NCBI RefSeq assembly: GCF_003284975.1
Contig: NZ_QMEU01000014.1
Span: 1 to 64,000 of the forward strand
Length of the DNA stretch: 64,000 bases
Source: Mycobacterium colombiense
GTDB lineage: Bacteria > Actinomycetota > Actinomycetes > Mycobacteriales > Mycobacteriaceae
Reading direction: 5' to 3'
Part shown: in pieces, positions 42,786-50,801 of the stretch
Numbering within the stretch: the first letter of the stretch is position 1
Layout of the letters: each line of letters begins with the position of its first letter
Made by a program: the position numbers and the translations under genes
The notes under the pieces: generated by a model
What the model saw: only the letters and a program-made list of their open reading frames with translations
Databases searched by the model: none
What the model was told of the DNA's origin: nothing

Positions 42786-43073
42786 ATGAGCCTGGGACAG
42801 CGGGTATCGAGCATGATCGCGTTTCTGAGTGCGGGCCGCCCCAGGGGCGCGCCCGACTTCGGCTACGCGCCGCTGTTGGCGTTGCTGCCACGGCGCGTGA
42901 CCGACGACGAAGTCACCGCGATCGCCCGCAAGCTGCTCACGCCCCGGCGACTCGGGATCGACAATGCGGATATCGGGGTGGCCATCATCGGGGTCACCGA
43001 CGCGTTGCCCAACACGGCCGACGTCGAGCGTGTGCTGGTGGCGCTGAGATCGGCCGGTGCGCAAGAAGACTGA
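42786..43073 (+). CDS. DUF3349 small protein
   Basis: A 95-residue protein whose all-helical sequence matches the mycobacterial DUF3349 family (Rv0543c type): YAPLLALLPRRVTDDEVTAI, ARKLLTPRRLGIDNADIGVA and IGVTDALPNTADVERVL. Relatives have a compact helical fold with unknown function. I start it at MSLGQRVSSMIAF; an in-frame ATG 34 codons upstream adds an Arg/Gly-rich stretch unlike the family. It is convergent with the endonuclease/phosphatase-like gene, with 6 bp between the stops. Confidence 0.78.
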   Translation: MSLGQRVSSMIAFLSAGRPRGAPDFGYAPLLALLPRRVTDDEVTAIARKLLTPRRLGIDNADIGVAIIGVTDALPNTADVERVLVALRSAGAQED

Positions 43074-43079
43074 ACGGGT

Positions 43080-43844
43080 TCAGTCCCGGTGTAGGTCCAC
43101 CACCAGCGGGCGGTGGTCGGAAATGGTCATCAGGTCCGCCTCGACGGCGCCGCCGCGCAGCCGGGGATCGTCGGTCAGGATGTGGTCGAGCTGACGGTTG
43201 GGACTGTCCGCGGGAAACGTCTGCGCCGCGGCCAGCGCCCGCATGCCGGACCAGCGGCGCACCGTTCTGGGGGTCATGTTCAAATCGCCGGTCAACAGCC
43301 GCGGGCCGGGGAAGCCGCGCAGGTCGCAGATCACCCTGCGCAGCTGGCGCCGATTCCACCCCGGAACGAAGGACAGGTGCGTGTTGGCCACCGTCAGCCC
43401 GCCCATCGGGGTGCGCAATTGCGCGATGACCGCCGCCCGCGGCTCCTCGTCGACGACCATCACCCGGTTGGGACCGGGCAAGTACATGGGGAACCGCATG
43501 GGAATCCGCGGCAACCGCAGCACCTGCCAACTGGCCACCGGGTAGCGGGACAGCAGGGCGATCCCGTAGGCCGCGGTACCCGGCTGTTCGCGGCCGGTGG
43601 CGGCCATCCAGGTCGCCCCCGGTGTGCCGGAAATGGCCGCCACAAAACGGTGTTCGACCGCTCCCATGGCCTCGGCCGCCGCGGCGGTCAGGTCGGCGCG
43701 CTCGGACCGCGGCTGATCACAGTCGACCTCTTGCAGGCTCAGCACGTCGGGATCGAGGCGGCGCACGCAGTCGCGCAGCCGGTCAACCACCACGCCATTG
43801 CCGACGGTGCGACCGTGCAGGATGTTGAATGTCGCCACCCGCAT
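43080..43844 (-). CDS. Endonuclease/exonuclease/phosphatase-family protein
   Basis: A 254-residue metal-dependent phosphodiesterase-fold protein. The first strand is MRVATFNILHGRT (Asn for metal), then the catalytic Glu in VLSLQEVDCDQ, the Asp/Asn pair in LLTGDLNMTP, and the closing motifs QLDHILTDD and SDHRPLVVDL with the catalytic His. All signature residues are present. Substrate could be nucleic acid, phosphoinositide or sphingomyelin; the sequence does not decide. No signal peptide is seen, so a cytoplasmic enzyme is likely. Confidence 0.87.
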   Translation of the reverse strand: MRVATFNILHGRTVGNGVVVDRLRDCVRRLDPDVLSLQEVDCDQPRSERADLTAAAAEAMGAVEHRFVAAISGTPGATWMAATGREQPGTAAYGIALLSRYPVASWQVLRLPRIPMRFPMYLPGPNRVMVVDEEPRAAVIAQLRTPMGGLTVANTHLSFVPGWNRRQLRRVICDLRGFPGPRLLTGDLNMTPRTVRRWSGMRALAAAQTFPADSPNRQLDHILTDDPRLRGGAVEADLMTISDHRPLVVDLHRD

Positions 43845-43902
43845 AGGCTTTCAGCTACCCACTTTCGTCGGCGCGCAGTCACCGCGGCACTTGCGCCACG
43901 GA

Positions 43903-44529
43903 TCAGTTCGCGCCGGGCACTTCTTCGCGGGCGGCCACGGACCGCCCGTCGCCGGTGTCGAACACGTCGATCACGACATCGTCGTCGCGATAGCGGCCCA
44001 TCGATGTGAGCCCGGGAGTTTGCGCGATGACCTCATGGGCCGCGTCGCCGGTGAGCGGGTAGTCGGGCACGGGATGACGCCAATGCGCGGCAACGACATT
44101 GGCCCCGGGCTGCAATTTGGGACACTCGCGGCGCATGACCTCGGCCAAGGTTTCGGCTTCCAGGTAGTAGGCGACCTCGCTGAGCACCAGCAGATCGAAC
44201 GGTCCGCGTGGCCAAGGCGCATCCAGCGACGAACGGATCAGCGTGACCCGCTCGCGGCAGCCGGTTTGGCGCAGCCGGGCGTCGGCGCCGCGCAGCGCCG
44301 CCTCGGCGACATCCACCGCGGTCACCTGCGTACAACGCTGCGCCAGTCGCGCCGTGAGTGTGCCGATCGAACAGCCCGGCTCGAATCCGTGCCGGTAGTG
44401 GCGTTGCGGCAGCAGCCCCAGCGTGATCGCGTATTTGCGTTGTTCGTACCACCGGGTCGACAGCTGCCACGGATCGTCCGTGCCGACGTACATCTCGTCG
44501 AAGTAGGCGTCGGGTAGCCGCGCGGTCAC
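43903..44529 (-). CDS. NodS-like SAM-dependent methyltransferase, last gene of a four-gene operon
   Basis: A 208-residue methyltransferase: DPWQLSTRWYEQRKYAITLG, motif I in HGFEPGCSIGTLTARLAQRC and acidic loop VTAVDVAEAAL, then PFDLLVLSEVAYYLEAETL. The opening DPW...WYEQRKY and the motif I variant EPGCSIG are the pattern of the NodS family, which N-methylates a deacetylated amino sugar in Nod-factor synthesis. Its place right after a PIG-L deacetylase gives the same order of steps here: free the amine, then methylate. That reading is inference. The start is GTG sharing GTGA with the PIG-L stop. Confidence 0.82.
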   Translation of the reverse strand: MTARLPDAYFDEMYVGTDDPWQLSTRWYEQRKYAITLGLLPQRHYRHGFEPGCSIGTLTARLAQRCTQVTAVDVAEAALRGADARLRQTGCRERVTLIRSSLDAPWPRGPFDLLVLSEVAYYLEAETLAEVMRRECPKLQPGANVVAAHWRHPVPDYPLTGDAAHEVIAQTPGLTSMGRYRDDDVVIDVFDTGDGRSVAAREEVPGAN

Positions 44530-45299
44530 CGGAAAACGACCTCGCCCACCGCGAGCAGTCGCTGAAGCACAAAGCCCGGCAGGATCGGCGACGACTGAGT
44601 GCCATTGGGTTCGAACTGACTTCGATAGAAGTGCGCGGCACGGCGCTTGTGTTCGACCGCCCAGCCGGGTGCGGGTACCGAATATGCCTGGTTCCACGGC
44701 ACCGCGGGATCGGCCGGAAGCGCCCAGTGCCACATCCAGATCGGATATTCCAGCAGTGTGGCGCCGGTGCGCGCACATGCGGCCGCGGCGGCCCGCCCCA
44801 CTGCTTCGTGATCGGGATGGCCGTCGCCGCGCCAGGTGGCCGCGCACCACGTCGCCGGGCCGGCGGCCGTGAGGATGCCGGTCAGCATCTCGGTGAGCTT
44901 GTCTTCATGATCCGTCAGCTCGCCGTCGGGCAGGCCGAGCGACATCGGGGGCGGGGTCCGCAAAATGCCCGTAGCCCGGCGCATCTCATAGCGTCGGGTG
45001 GTTTCCATCCGCAGCCGCTCCGAAGGCGTCGCACCGGGGTGCGCGGCGCCGCCGTCGGTGACGGAAACCACCCGGACCGGGACTCCGGTCGCGGTCAGTT
45101 GCGCAATCAGCGCGCCCATCCCCAGCGTCTCGTCGTCGGGATGAGGAGCCACCACGATCAGCTCCGGACACTGCGTCAGATCCAATGCCCGCAACGGCTT
45201 TTCGTCAAAAGCTGCGAGCCACAACGGCGCCGGAGTTCCGCTGTGGGTCAGCGGCTTGACCGCAAATCTGGCGCAGTTACCCGCCGGCAGGGTCATCAT
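44526..45299 (-). CDS. PIG-L-family N-deacetylase
   Basis: A 257-residue zinc-dependent deacetylase of the GlcNAc-PI de-N-acetylase (LmbE/PIG-L) family, like MshB. Zinc/catalytic motif VVAPHPDDETLGMGALI near residues 53-70 (AHPDDE-type), and the second zinc His in RGDGHPDHEAVGRAA. These enzymes remove acetyl from amino sugars such as GlcNAc-Ins. It overlaps both neighbours (ATGATGA with the acyl-CoA-dehydrogenase-like gene, GTGA with the methyltransferase), which indicates coupled translation. The start is the first ATG of the overlap. The substrate is probably the product of the glycosyltransferase in this operon. Confidence 0.87.
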   Translation of the reverse strand: MMTLPAGNCARFAVKPLTHSGTPAPLWLAAFDEKPLRALDLTQCPELIVVAPHPDDETLGMGALIAQLTATGVPVRVVSVTDGGAAHPGATPSERLRMETTRRYEMRRATGILRTPPPMSLGLPDGELTDHEDKLTEMLTGILTAAGPATWCAATWRGDGHPDHEAVGRAAAAACARTGATLLEYPIWMWHWALPADPAVPWNQAYSVPAPGWAVEHKRRAAHFYRSQFEPNGTQSSPILPGFVLQRLLAVGEVVFR

Positions 45300-46252
45300 G
45301 GCGCCGTCGCCTGCTGACCCGCCAGCCGCCCGAGCTCGGCCAGATCCCGCTCGGCGTGGCTTTGCCTGATGTAGATGCTCAGATCGGCGACCCGTTGCGC
45401 GTGCCGACCGTCCTGGCACAGCGGCCCGGGGCCCAGCGCCCGTCCGGTGCGTGTAATCGCTTCGTCGACAGCGTGTTCCACCACCGTGCGCACACGACGG
45501 GCCAGAAGTTGCGCGGTCTCGTCGCGGTCGAACGGGTCATCGTCGACCTGGCTCGCGGCCGCGGCCAGGATCGCGTCGCTTGCGGCGAGCGCGGCATCCA
45601 CCGCACCCAGGTGAGCGAGCGAGTACGCATCGGCCGATTGGCTTGCGGCGCAGCGGTACAGCGGATCGGCGACCCTGCGCGCCCCGCCGAGCCAACACGC
45701 TGCCACACCGATGGCGCCATGCCAGAATCCGGGCCGGCTCAGGTACTCTCCGGGATCGCCCACCGCGACGGCCTGGGCGTTGGTGAACTGGACCGGCCTC
45801 GTGTCGCTGCCGGCCATCCCGGCGTTCCACCAAGTGCTCGGCAGTGCCCTTACGGTGGGTTCGGTCACCGACACCGCGAACAGGCCACGCGTTCCATCCT
45901 CGAGCCGCGCGGTCACCAGGGCATGGGTGCAGAATCCGGCGCCCGAGCACCACACCTTGGTGCCGCTCAGGGTGAACGCCCCGTCGGTGTTGGTGGCGGT
46001 CAGCCCCGCGTCGGGCGCTTCGGCCGCCCACACGCCCCACAGCTGCCCCGGCTCGGGTGGCTTGCCGCCCAACTCGTGCAATATCGCGACGGCGTCGACG
46101 TGGGCTTCGGCGATCCTGGCCGCCACAATGTTTTCCTCGGCCAGACGGGCCAGCCGCTGCCAGCGTTCGGCCGTGCGCCCCGAGGCGGGCAGTGGCAGCT
46201 CGAGGCGTCCAGACTCCAGCCAATGCTGAACCAAGCCCGCGGTCACACGCAA
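45296..46252 (-). CDS. Acyl-CoA-dehydrogenase-like flavoprotein, short form
   Basis: A 318-residue protein of the acyl-CoA dehydrogenase fold, shorter than the usual 380-400. The middle beta domain is clear (WAAEAPDAGLTATNTDGAFTLSG, GTKVWCSGAGFCTHALVTA, GLFAVSVTEPTV), with an alpha bundle after it. The N-terminal helical domain is abbreviated, and I could not place the usual catalytic Glu, so simple acyl-CoA oxidation is doubtful. It may hydroxylate or oxidise a carrier- or sugar-bound substrate. It overlaps the glycosyltransferase gene by 10 bp and the PIG-L gene by 4 bp. Confidence 0.8.
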   Translation of the reverse strand: MRVTAGLVQHWLESGRLELPLPASGRTAERWQRLARLAEENIVAARIAEAHVDAVAILHELGGKPPEPGQLWGVWAAEAPDAGLTATNTDGAFTLSGTKVWCSGAGFCTHALVTARLEDGTRGLFAVSVTEPTVRALPSTWWNAGMAGSDTRPVQFTNAQAVAVGDPGEYLSRPGFWHGAIGVAACWLGGARRVADPLYRCAASQSADAYSLAHLGAVDAALAASDAILAAAASQVDDDPFDRDETAQLLARRVRTVVEHAVDEAITRTGRALGPGPLCQDGRHAQRVADLSIYIRQSHAERDLAELGRLAGQQATAP

Positions 46253-46965
46253 TCACCCGCCACCGTTCTCCCCAGTTGCCTGAGGTGGTGGGCGAATCCG
46301 AGCGGGGCCCGAGAGTGGATTCGCGCCGATGTGATGACCGACAAGTCGGTGTCTCGCTGAATCCGGTATCCGGCGGCTTCGAACCGTTCGACCAGATCGA
46401 CATCCTCGCCGGTCGGCAGGGTGCGAAATCCGCCGACGCGCCAGTAAGCCCGGGCGCTGAAGCCCATGTTGGCGCCGTGAATGTGTTCGTGACCCGCGCC
46501 GTCCGCCGAGTCCTCTTGGTAGCGGCGCAGATAGCGGTCGGCGACGCCGGCATCGTGTTGGCGCCAGTCGGTGACGCGTACGACGCCCAAGACCATGTCC
46601 GCACCCTGACGCAACTGGTGGGCGAGCCAAGCCGGGTCCACCCGGCTGTCGGCGTCGGTGGTGGCGAACCAGCACCTCGCGTCGTCGCCCAACAGTGAGC
46701 GCGCATAACCGAAACCGACGGCGCGCGCCGTGCCGACATTGTGCACGTCGACCTTGATGAAGTGGACGTCGGGACCATACTGACCTGCCAGCTCGTCGCT
46801 GCCGTCATCACAGTCATCGAGAACCACCACGATGGTGACCGGCAACGGCGCACACAGGGCGGCGGTCAGCACCGCGCTCAGGCAGGCCGGCAGCTTCGCG
46901 CGCTCGTTGCGGGCGGGAATCACGACGGCTGCAGCGTCATACGCACATGGCACGGCGGTTGACAT
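46243..46965 (-). CDS. Family 2 glycosyltransferase, first gene of the four-gene operon
   Basis: A 240-residue GT-A-fold enzyme. The nucleotide-sugar motif is AAVVIPARNERAKLPACLSAVL, followed by VVVLDDCDDGSDELA, a DxD-type metal site in FATTDADSRVDPAWLAHQL, and GEDVDLVERFEAAGYRI later on. It has no membrane helices. It should transfer a sugar, from an unknown donor, in the cytoplasm. The start chosen is the ATG giving MSTAVPCAYD; a TTG six codons before it has no advantage. It leads an operon with acyl-CoA-dehydrogenase-like, PIG-L and methyltransferase genes, all overlapping. Confidence 0.87.
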   Translation of the reverse strand: MSTAVPCAYDAAAVVIPARNERAKLPACLSAVLTAALCAPLPVTIVVVLDDCDDGSDELAGQYGPDVHFIKVDVHNVGTARAVGFGYARSLLGDDARCWFATTDADSRVDPAWLAHQLRQGADMVLGVVRVTDWRQHDAGVADRYLRRYQEDSADGAGHEHIHGANMGFSARAYWRVGGFRTLPTGEDVDLVERFEAAGYRIQRDTDLSVITSARIHSRAPLGFAHHLRQLGRTVAGDCV

Positions 46966-47019
46966 AACCCGGAGATTTCCCAATTAGCCGCAAGTTAAAC
47001 GGCTTTAGCGACGCGCCAG

Positions 47020-47044
47020 GTTGCCCGGCCCGCCCGCCGGGTAT
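47020..47044 (+). promoter_or_regulatory. SigF-like promoter before the nucleotidyltransferase gene
   Basis: GTTG at 47020-47023 (preceded by G), 15-nt spacer, GGGTAT at 47039-47044. The -10 is perfect, the -35 has one mismatch. The predicted transcript starts about 6 nt before the ATG at 47057. Confidence 0.5.
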
Positions 47045-47056
47045 GACCTAAGCACC

Positions 47057-47635
47057 ATGGCCACCACCGAGGCGCACCCCGATCTATCCGCCTGCGCTGG
47101 GCAGCTGCGTGAGGCGCTGCGCCGCGCCGCGTCGGCACTGAAGGAAAGCGGGCCACGTTTCACCTTGGCCGGCAGTTACGCGCTATGGGCCTACGGTGCA
47201 CCCGAGCCCAGCCATGATGTGGATCTTGTCGTGGCGGAGGCCGAGGTGGAGGCGGCCGTCGCCACCCTGGCCGGCGCCGGATTCGCCATCGAACGTCCGC
47301 CGGAGGACTGGTTGTTCAAGGCCCGCACCGCCGGCGTGCTCGTGGATATCCTGCATCGCATCAATGGCGTGCCCGTGGACGCCGACACGCTGGACCGGGC
47401 CGAACAACGCGACGTGCTGGCGATCCGCATGCCGGTGCTGCCTCCCACTATGGTGCTGGTCCAGCAGCTGCGCTCGCTGGACGAGCACCACTGCGACTTC
47501 GCCAAGTTGTTGCCCGCGGTCCGCGCGGTGCGCGAACGACTGGACTGGAAAGCCATTCGGGCACAGACCGCCGACAACGACTACGCCGTCGCGTTTCTGG
47601 TGCTGGTCGACCGACTCGGTCTGACGGGTCAGTGA
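47057..47635 (+). CDS. Minimal nucleotidyltransferase-fold protein
   Basis: A 192-residue protein with the polymerase-beta-type signature: Gly-Ser in FTLAGSYALWAYGAPEPSHDVDLVV, where GS and DxD are the metal-binding pair, and a third acidic strand AGVLVDILHRI near residue 100. The remainder is helical. Such proteins can act as antitoxins or toxins that modify tRNA or proteins, or as small-molecule nucleotidyltransferases. No HEPN or AbiEi partner is next to it, so a toxin-antitoxin role is not supported. It carries its own SigF-like promoter, and its stop overlaps that of the convergent small gene. Confidence 0.72.
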   Translation: MATTEAHPDLSACAGQLREALRRAASALKESGPRFTLAGSYALWAYGAPEPSHDVDLVVAEAEVEAAVATLAGAGFAIERPPEDWLFKARTAGVLVDILHRINGVPVDADTLDRAEQRDVLAIRMPVLPPTMVLVQQLRSLDEHHCDFAKLLPAVRAVRERLDWKAIRAQTADNDYAVAFLVLVDRLGLTGQ

Positions 47636-47886
47636 TTACGCAGTTTGGCGACCAGTTTGTCTTTGCTCAGGCTCGAATACCCGGACATGCCAAGCTCTTT
47701 GGCGCGCTTCTTGAGCTCCGGCACGGTCCAATCCTGGTAGGACCCCGACTTGCCGCCCTTGCGGGAGACCTTCGACTTGCCCTGGCCGGCGGCGGCGTTG
47801 GAGATGCGCGCGGCCTTCTCCTTGGAGTCGCCCTTCTTGCGCAAGTCCTGGTACATCTTTTCGTTCTTGATCGACGAACGCGGCAT
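47629..47886 (-). CDS. Small basic protein with Rho-N/SAP-like C-terminus (DUF7218-like)
   Basis: An 85-residue, highly basic protein. The N-terminal half is polar with KNEKMYQDLRKKGDSKEKAA and a Lys/Gly/Ser-rich linker; the C-terminal 35 residues (DWTVPELKKRAKELGMSGYS and SLSKDKLVAKLRNH) form the helix-extended-helix of Rho N-terminal/SAP-type nucleic-acid-binding domains. This points to DNA or RNA binding, perhaps in stress. A strong ribosome site GGACAGGAGGATGAATC precedes the ATG. A possible GGTTT -35 lies about 70 bp upstream inside the katE remnant, with a poor -10 (GGGCAC). Confidence 0.85.
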   Translation of the reverse strand: MPRSSIKNEKMYQDLRKKGDSKEKAARISNAAAGQGKSKVSRKGGKSGSYQDWTVPELKKRAKELGMSGYSSLSKDKLVAKLRNH

Positions 47887-47934
47887 GATTCATCCTCCTG
47901 TCCGCGGCAGACATCTTTGTCAGTAGTGCCCGCC

Positions 47935-48586
47935 TCGGCCGGTTCAAAAACCTGCTCAGGCGGCACCGGATCTGTGCGCCTTTCCCAGCAGCGGTGTCGC
48001 GCCAGCGCGGCTGCGAATCCTCGGCGAAGCGGTCGGGCAGCTCGTCGGCGGCCGCCTTGGTGGTGATGACGGATGGTCTTGAGGACGTCGGTGTCCTCGG
48101 CGAGCCGGTTGGTGATGCGGGCGGCATGCAGCAGGTCGACGCCCGCCCCGTAGGCGCAGATCGGCTTCAGGTGCTTACGCCTCGTCACGAAGTGCACCGC
48201 GTAGCCATCGTCGGGCAGCGTCGATACCGACCGCGGCCCACACGCGACCACGACGGCGTCGTAGAGCACCGACGCCATGGTGGTGAACGAGCGGTCGACG
48301 GGTTAGCTCGTCGCCGGATCCGCCCTCCAGCTTGGCCGGTTCGAAATAGCCGTAGGCACCGGCGCCGCGCGCGCATGACGCGTTCCGGGATGTGCTCGCG
48401 GTCGAAGTGGATGACCTTCTCCCGGGGGTGAAAGTCCGCCAGGAGCGTCGGACCCCGCTCGCCGACCGTCAGCGAGTCGTCGGTGTGGTCGACGCGGACG
48501 CCTTGCGCAGTGGTCAGGTATCCGGTGTTGCGACGAAACCGGGCCGGTTCGGAATCGCGTTGCTTGGGATTCTGGTCGGTGGCCAT
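47935..48586 (-). pseudogene. Decayed large-subunit catalase (katE/HPII type)
   Basis: From the ATG giving MATDQNPKQRDS the frame reads through the catalase N-terminus (YLTTAQGVRVDHTDDSLTVG, ERGPTLLADFHPREKVIHF, DREHIPERVMRAR). A 2-nt loss in a CG run then shifts the frame, and the code continues as RGAGAYGYFE. After YGYFE (about 48340) the haem-binding core is gone: the next readable part, in shifted frames, is the C-terminal flavodoxin-like domain of clade 2 catalases (DRSFTTMASVLYDAVVVACG, YAVHFV, CAYGAGVDLLHAARI, TTKAAADELPDRF, AAALARHRCWER). Roughly 480 residues are missing and at least four frameshifts are visible. It cannot make catalase. Coordinates of its end are approximate. Confidence 0.85.
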
Positions 48587-48684
48587 GCCATACCGGACAC
48601 CACTGGCCAACCGGCACAAACGGTGGGAATGCGCAGCTATTCGGCGGCCGGCCGATTACCTACCATCGATAGGGGTAGTCGAAA

Positions 48685-49014
48685 GTGGTGGTTCAGACGG
48701 CCCCATCGGGCTACACCCTGCCCCGACTGCAATGGCTCCTGGTTTCGATCAGCGAGGGCGATTTGCGCTGCCAGGTGGGACAAGCCGGCACGGCCGAGGC
48801 CTTGCTCGACGCGCGGGACACCGAGCTCGAGGGGGCGCTGTGGATCGGATCGCGGTACGCAGCCTGCAGGAAAAGGCCAGGCTGGCCCGGCAAAGCCGGA
48901 ACCGGGTTGCTGCAGCGGCGCTACACGGCCATCGCCGAAGAGACCGAACGTGCGCTGACCCTGCTTGGCGACCGGCTGTTTACCACCGCAAGGCGGCGTG
49001 GTGAAGCCGGATGA
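48685..49014 (+). CDS. Hypothetical 109-residue protein coupled to the STAS-ATPase gene
   Basis: I do not recognise this protein. It begins at GTG (MVVQTAPSGYTLPRLQWLLV) and ends with a helical, basic stretch (RYTAIAEETERALTLLGDRL and FTTARRRGEAG). The middle has two Cys (LRCQ, AACRK) and the helix VGQAGTAEALLDARDTELEG. No signal peptide or membrane helix. Its stop overlaps the next start by 4 bp (ATGA), which supports real translation and a partner role for the STAS-ATPase protein. Given the two pseudogenes nearby, it might also be a remnant of something larger. Confidence 0.5.
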   Translation: MVVQTAPSGYTLPRLQWLLVSISEGDLRCQVGQAGTAEALLDARDTELEGALWIGSRYAACRKRPGWPGKAGTGLLQRRYTAIAEETERALTLLGDRLFTTARRRGEAG

Positions 49015-49769
49015 CCGATGAAGGACCGCCCATCCGGATCGAGCTGGAAACCTCTCAGGAGCTTCCGGTCCTGACCGTGGAGGGCATACTCGACAGCTCT
49101 ACCTACCGAACCATCCGTGACGCCGTCATCAAGGCCGCGATCGACGAGCCGCGCGCGGTGCTTGTCGACATCAACCGTCTCCACGCGACATCGGCTTCGG
49201 CCTGGACGGTGTTCACCAGCGCTCGCTGGCACGTCAGCGTGTGGCCCGATGTGCCCATACTGCTGGTGTGCGCGGCGCCGGAGATAGAGCAGGCGATCAG
49301 GGGGGCCGGTGTCACCCGGTATGTGCCCATTCACCGCAGCCGTGAGCTTGCGCTGGATGCCGTGGCGGCCCAGTCCCCGCGGGTCCGCAGACGGGCACGT
49401 GCGAGCCTTGCGCGAAACATCAGCAGCCTGGAGGTCGCGCGCGGAGTGATCGCCGAGTGGCTGACCCGGTGGGACATCGGCGAGGTGATCCCGGTCGCCG
49501 CCACGTTGGCCACCGTTTTCGTCGAAAACGTTCTGGACCACACCGACAGCGCGCCGGAGTTGATCGTCGAAAGTTATCAAGACGCGGTCACGGTCGCCGT
49601 CGAAGACACCAGTTCCCGGCTGCCCGGGCGGCGTGAGGACGTCGGTTACGGCGCAGACATCGTCTCCGGGCTGGCCATCGTCGCCGCGCTGTGTCGGGCT
49701 TGGGGCGCGACCCCGACGTCGTCGGGCAAAACTGTCTGGGCACTTGTCGGTCGAGAAAACCGGTTCTGA
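49011..49769 (+). CDS. Fusion of STAS (anti-anti-sigma) and HATPase_c (anti-sigma-type kinase) domains
   Basis: A 252-residue protein. Residues 8-115 are a STAS domain (LPVLTVEGILDSSTYRTIRD, VLVDINRLHATSASAWTVF, ILLVCAAPEIEQAI) with the Ser-rich loop where anti-sigma antagonists are phosphorylated. Residues 140-250 are an RsbW/SpoIIAB-like ATPase: N box LATVFVENVLDHTD, then VTVAVEDTSSRLPG and SGLAIVAALCRAWGA plus SGKTVWALVG. Antagonist and kinase are usually separate proteins, so one chain that could phosphorylate itself is notable. It probably tunes a sigma factor of the SigF/SigB type. Its downstream neighbour, a CheR-PAS gene, is dead. Confidence 0.83.
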   Translation: MTDEGPPIRIELETSQELPVLTVEGILDSSTYRTIRDAVIKAAIDEPRAVLVDINRLHATSASAWTVFTSARWHVSVWPDVPILLVCAAPEIEQAIRGAGVTRYVPIHRSRELALDAVAAQSPRVRRRARASLARNISSLEVARGVIAEWLTRWDIGEVIPVAATLATVFVENVLDHTDSAPELIVESYQDAVTVAVEDTSSRLPGRREDVGYGADIVSGLAIVAALCRAWGATPTSSGKTVWALVGRENRF

Positions 49770-49778
49770 CCGCGAGTA

Positions 49779-50605
49779 GTGGCCTTCGGTAAACCCTTGT
49801 CGACGGGACTTGGTTTGGAATCCACCCCTGACGAGGCGTTCGAAGCTTCGACTTCCTGATCAACGTCACCTCGTTTTTCGGCGGCCCTGATGCCTGGGAG
49901 TTCGTCAGCACCGAGGTAATCCCCCGGTTGCTGGCCGAGCGCGGGCCCGACGACCCGATTGGGGTATGGAGCGCCGCTGGGACCGGACGGCTTCCGGCAG
50001 CGGGTCAAGATCTACACCACCGATGTCGACGAGGACGCGCTCAGCGAGGCACGCAGCGCCTCCTACGATGCCAAGGCGGTCGAATCGTGCCGCCTGATCT
50101 GTTGGCCCGCTATTTCGAACAGGTCAACGGCCGCTACGTATTCCGCAAAGACCTGCGGCGCGCGGTGATCTTCGGCCGCAACGATCTGGTCAAGGACGCG
50201 GCGATCTCGTGGGTCGATCTGCTGGTTTGTCGCAACAGTCTGATGTATCTCAACGCCGAGACGCAGCGGAACGTGTTGGGGCGCTTGCACTTTGACCTTG
50301 CCCCGCAGGGCACCCTGTTTCTCGGGCAACCGGGGCTGCGAAGAGCTCTGGGCGCTGCGAGCCGACAAAGCGACGGGCTCCGGGCTTACCATTTGGACAT
50401 CGGCTTGCCGCTCGACAGCGTGCGGCCGTTGATCGGCAACGCTTTTGTCGATCCGGAGAGTTCCGGTCAAGTGGTGGCGGACGCGGTCAACCGGCGTGGC
50501 CGTCCGGCTACGGTGCGCATCACATGCACGTCGTTCCGCTCCAGCGAGGGGGACGATGGGCGCGCCAACAGGGCCACCCAATCAATGCCGGCGCCGGGCC
50601 CGTGA
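49779..50605 (+). pseudogene. Decayed CheR-type methyltransferase/PAS sensory gene
   Basis: The remains of a CheR-PAS protein appear in order but in shifting frames: a start MAFGKPLSTGLGLESTPDEA, a jump to DFLINVTSFFGGPDAWEFVS and TEVIPRLLAERGPDDPIGVW, loss of the SAM motif (GCASGEE-type), then LGPDGFRQRVKIYTTDVDED, a frameshift after AVES, DLLARYFEQVNGRYVFRKDL, DLLVCRNSLMYLNAETQRNV and LAPQGTLFLGQ. A second deletion leads into the PAS part (CEELWALRADKATGSG, then in another frame YHLDIGLPLDSVRPL and VNRRGRPATVRITC). The CheR N-terminal domain, SAM loop and coiled-coil linker are gone, so it is not functional. Boundaries are approximate. Confidence 0.85.
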
Positions 50606-50801
50606 GTCTGCATTCCTCAAGTCTCCACCTTGCCGACCCACGCCGCAGTCCCGGACGATCCCGGTTTAGCGCTTGCCGCTAGTCCACGTGGCGAACCTCG
50701 GGCCAGCAGGCGAAGAGGCCGTCGCGGCCGTTTCGCGATTTTCGCGCAGGGTATGCCATCTGGTGTTGGCAGAGGGCGGTGGCGCGAAGGGAATTTTGCA
50801 G

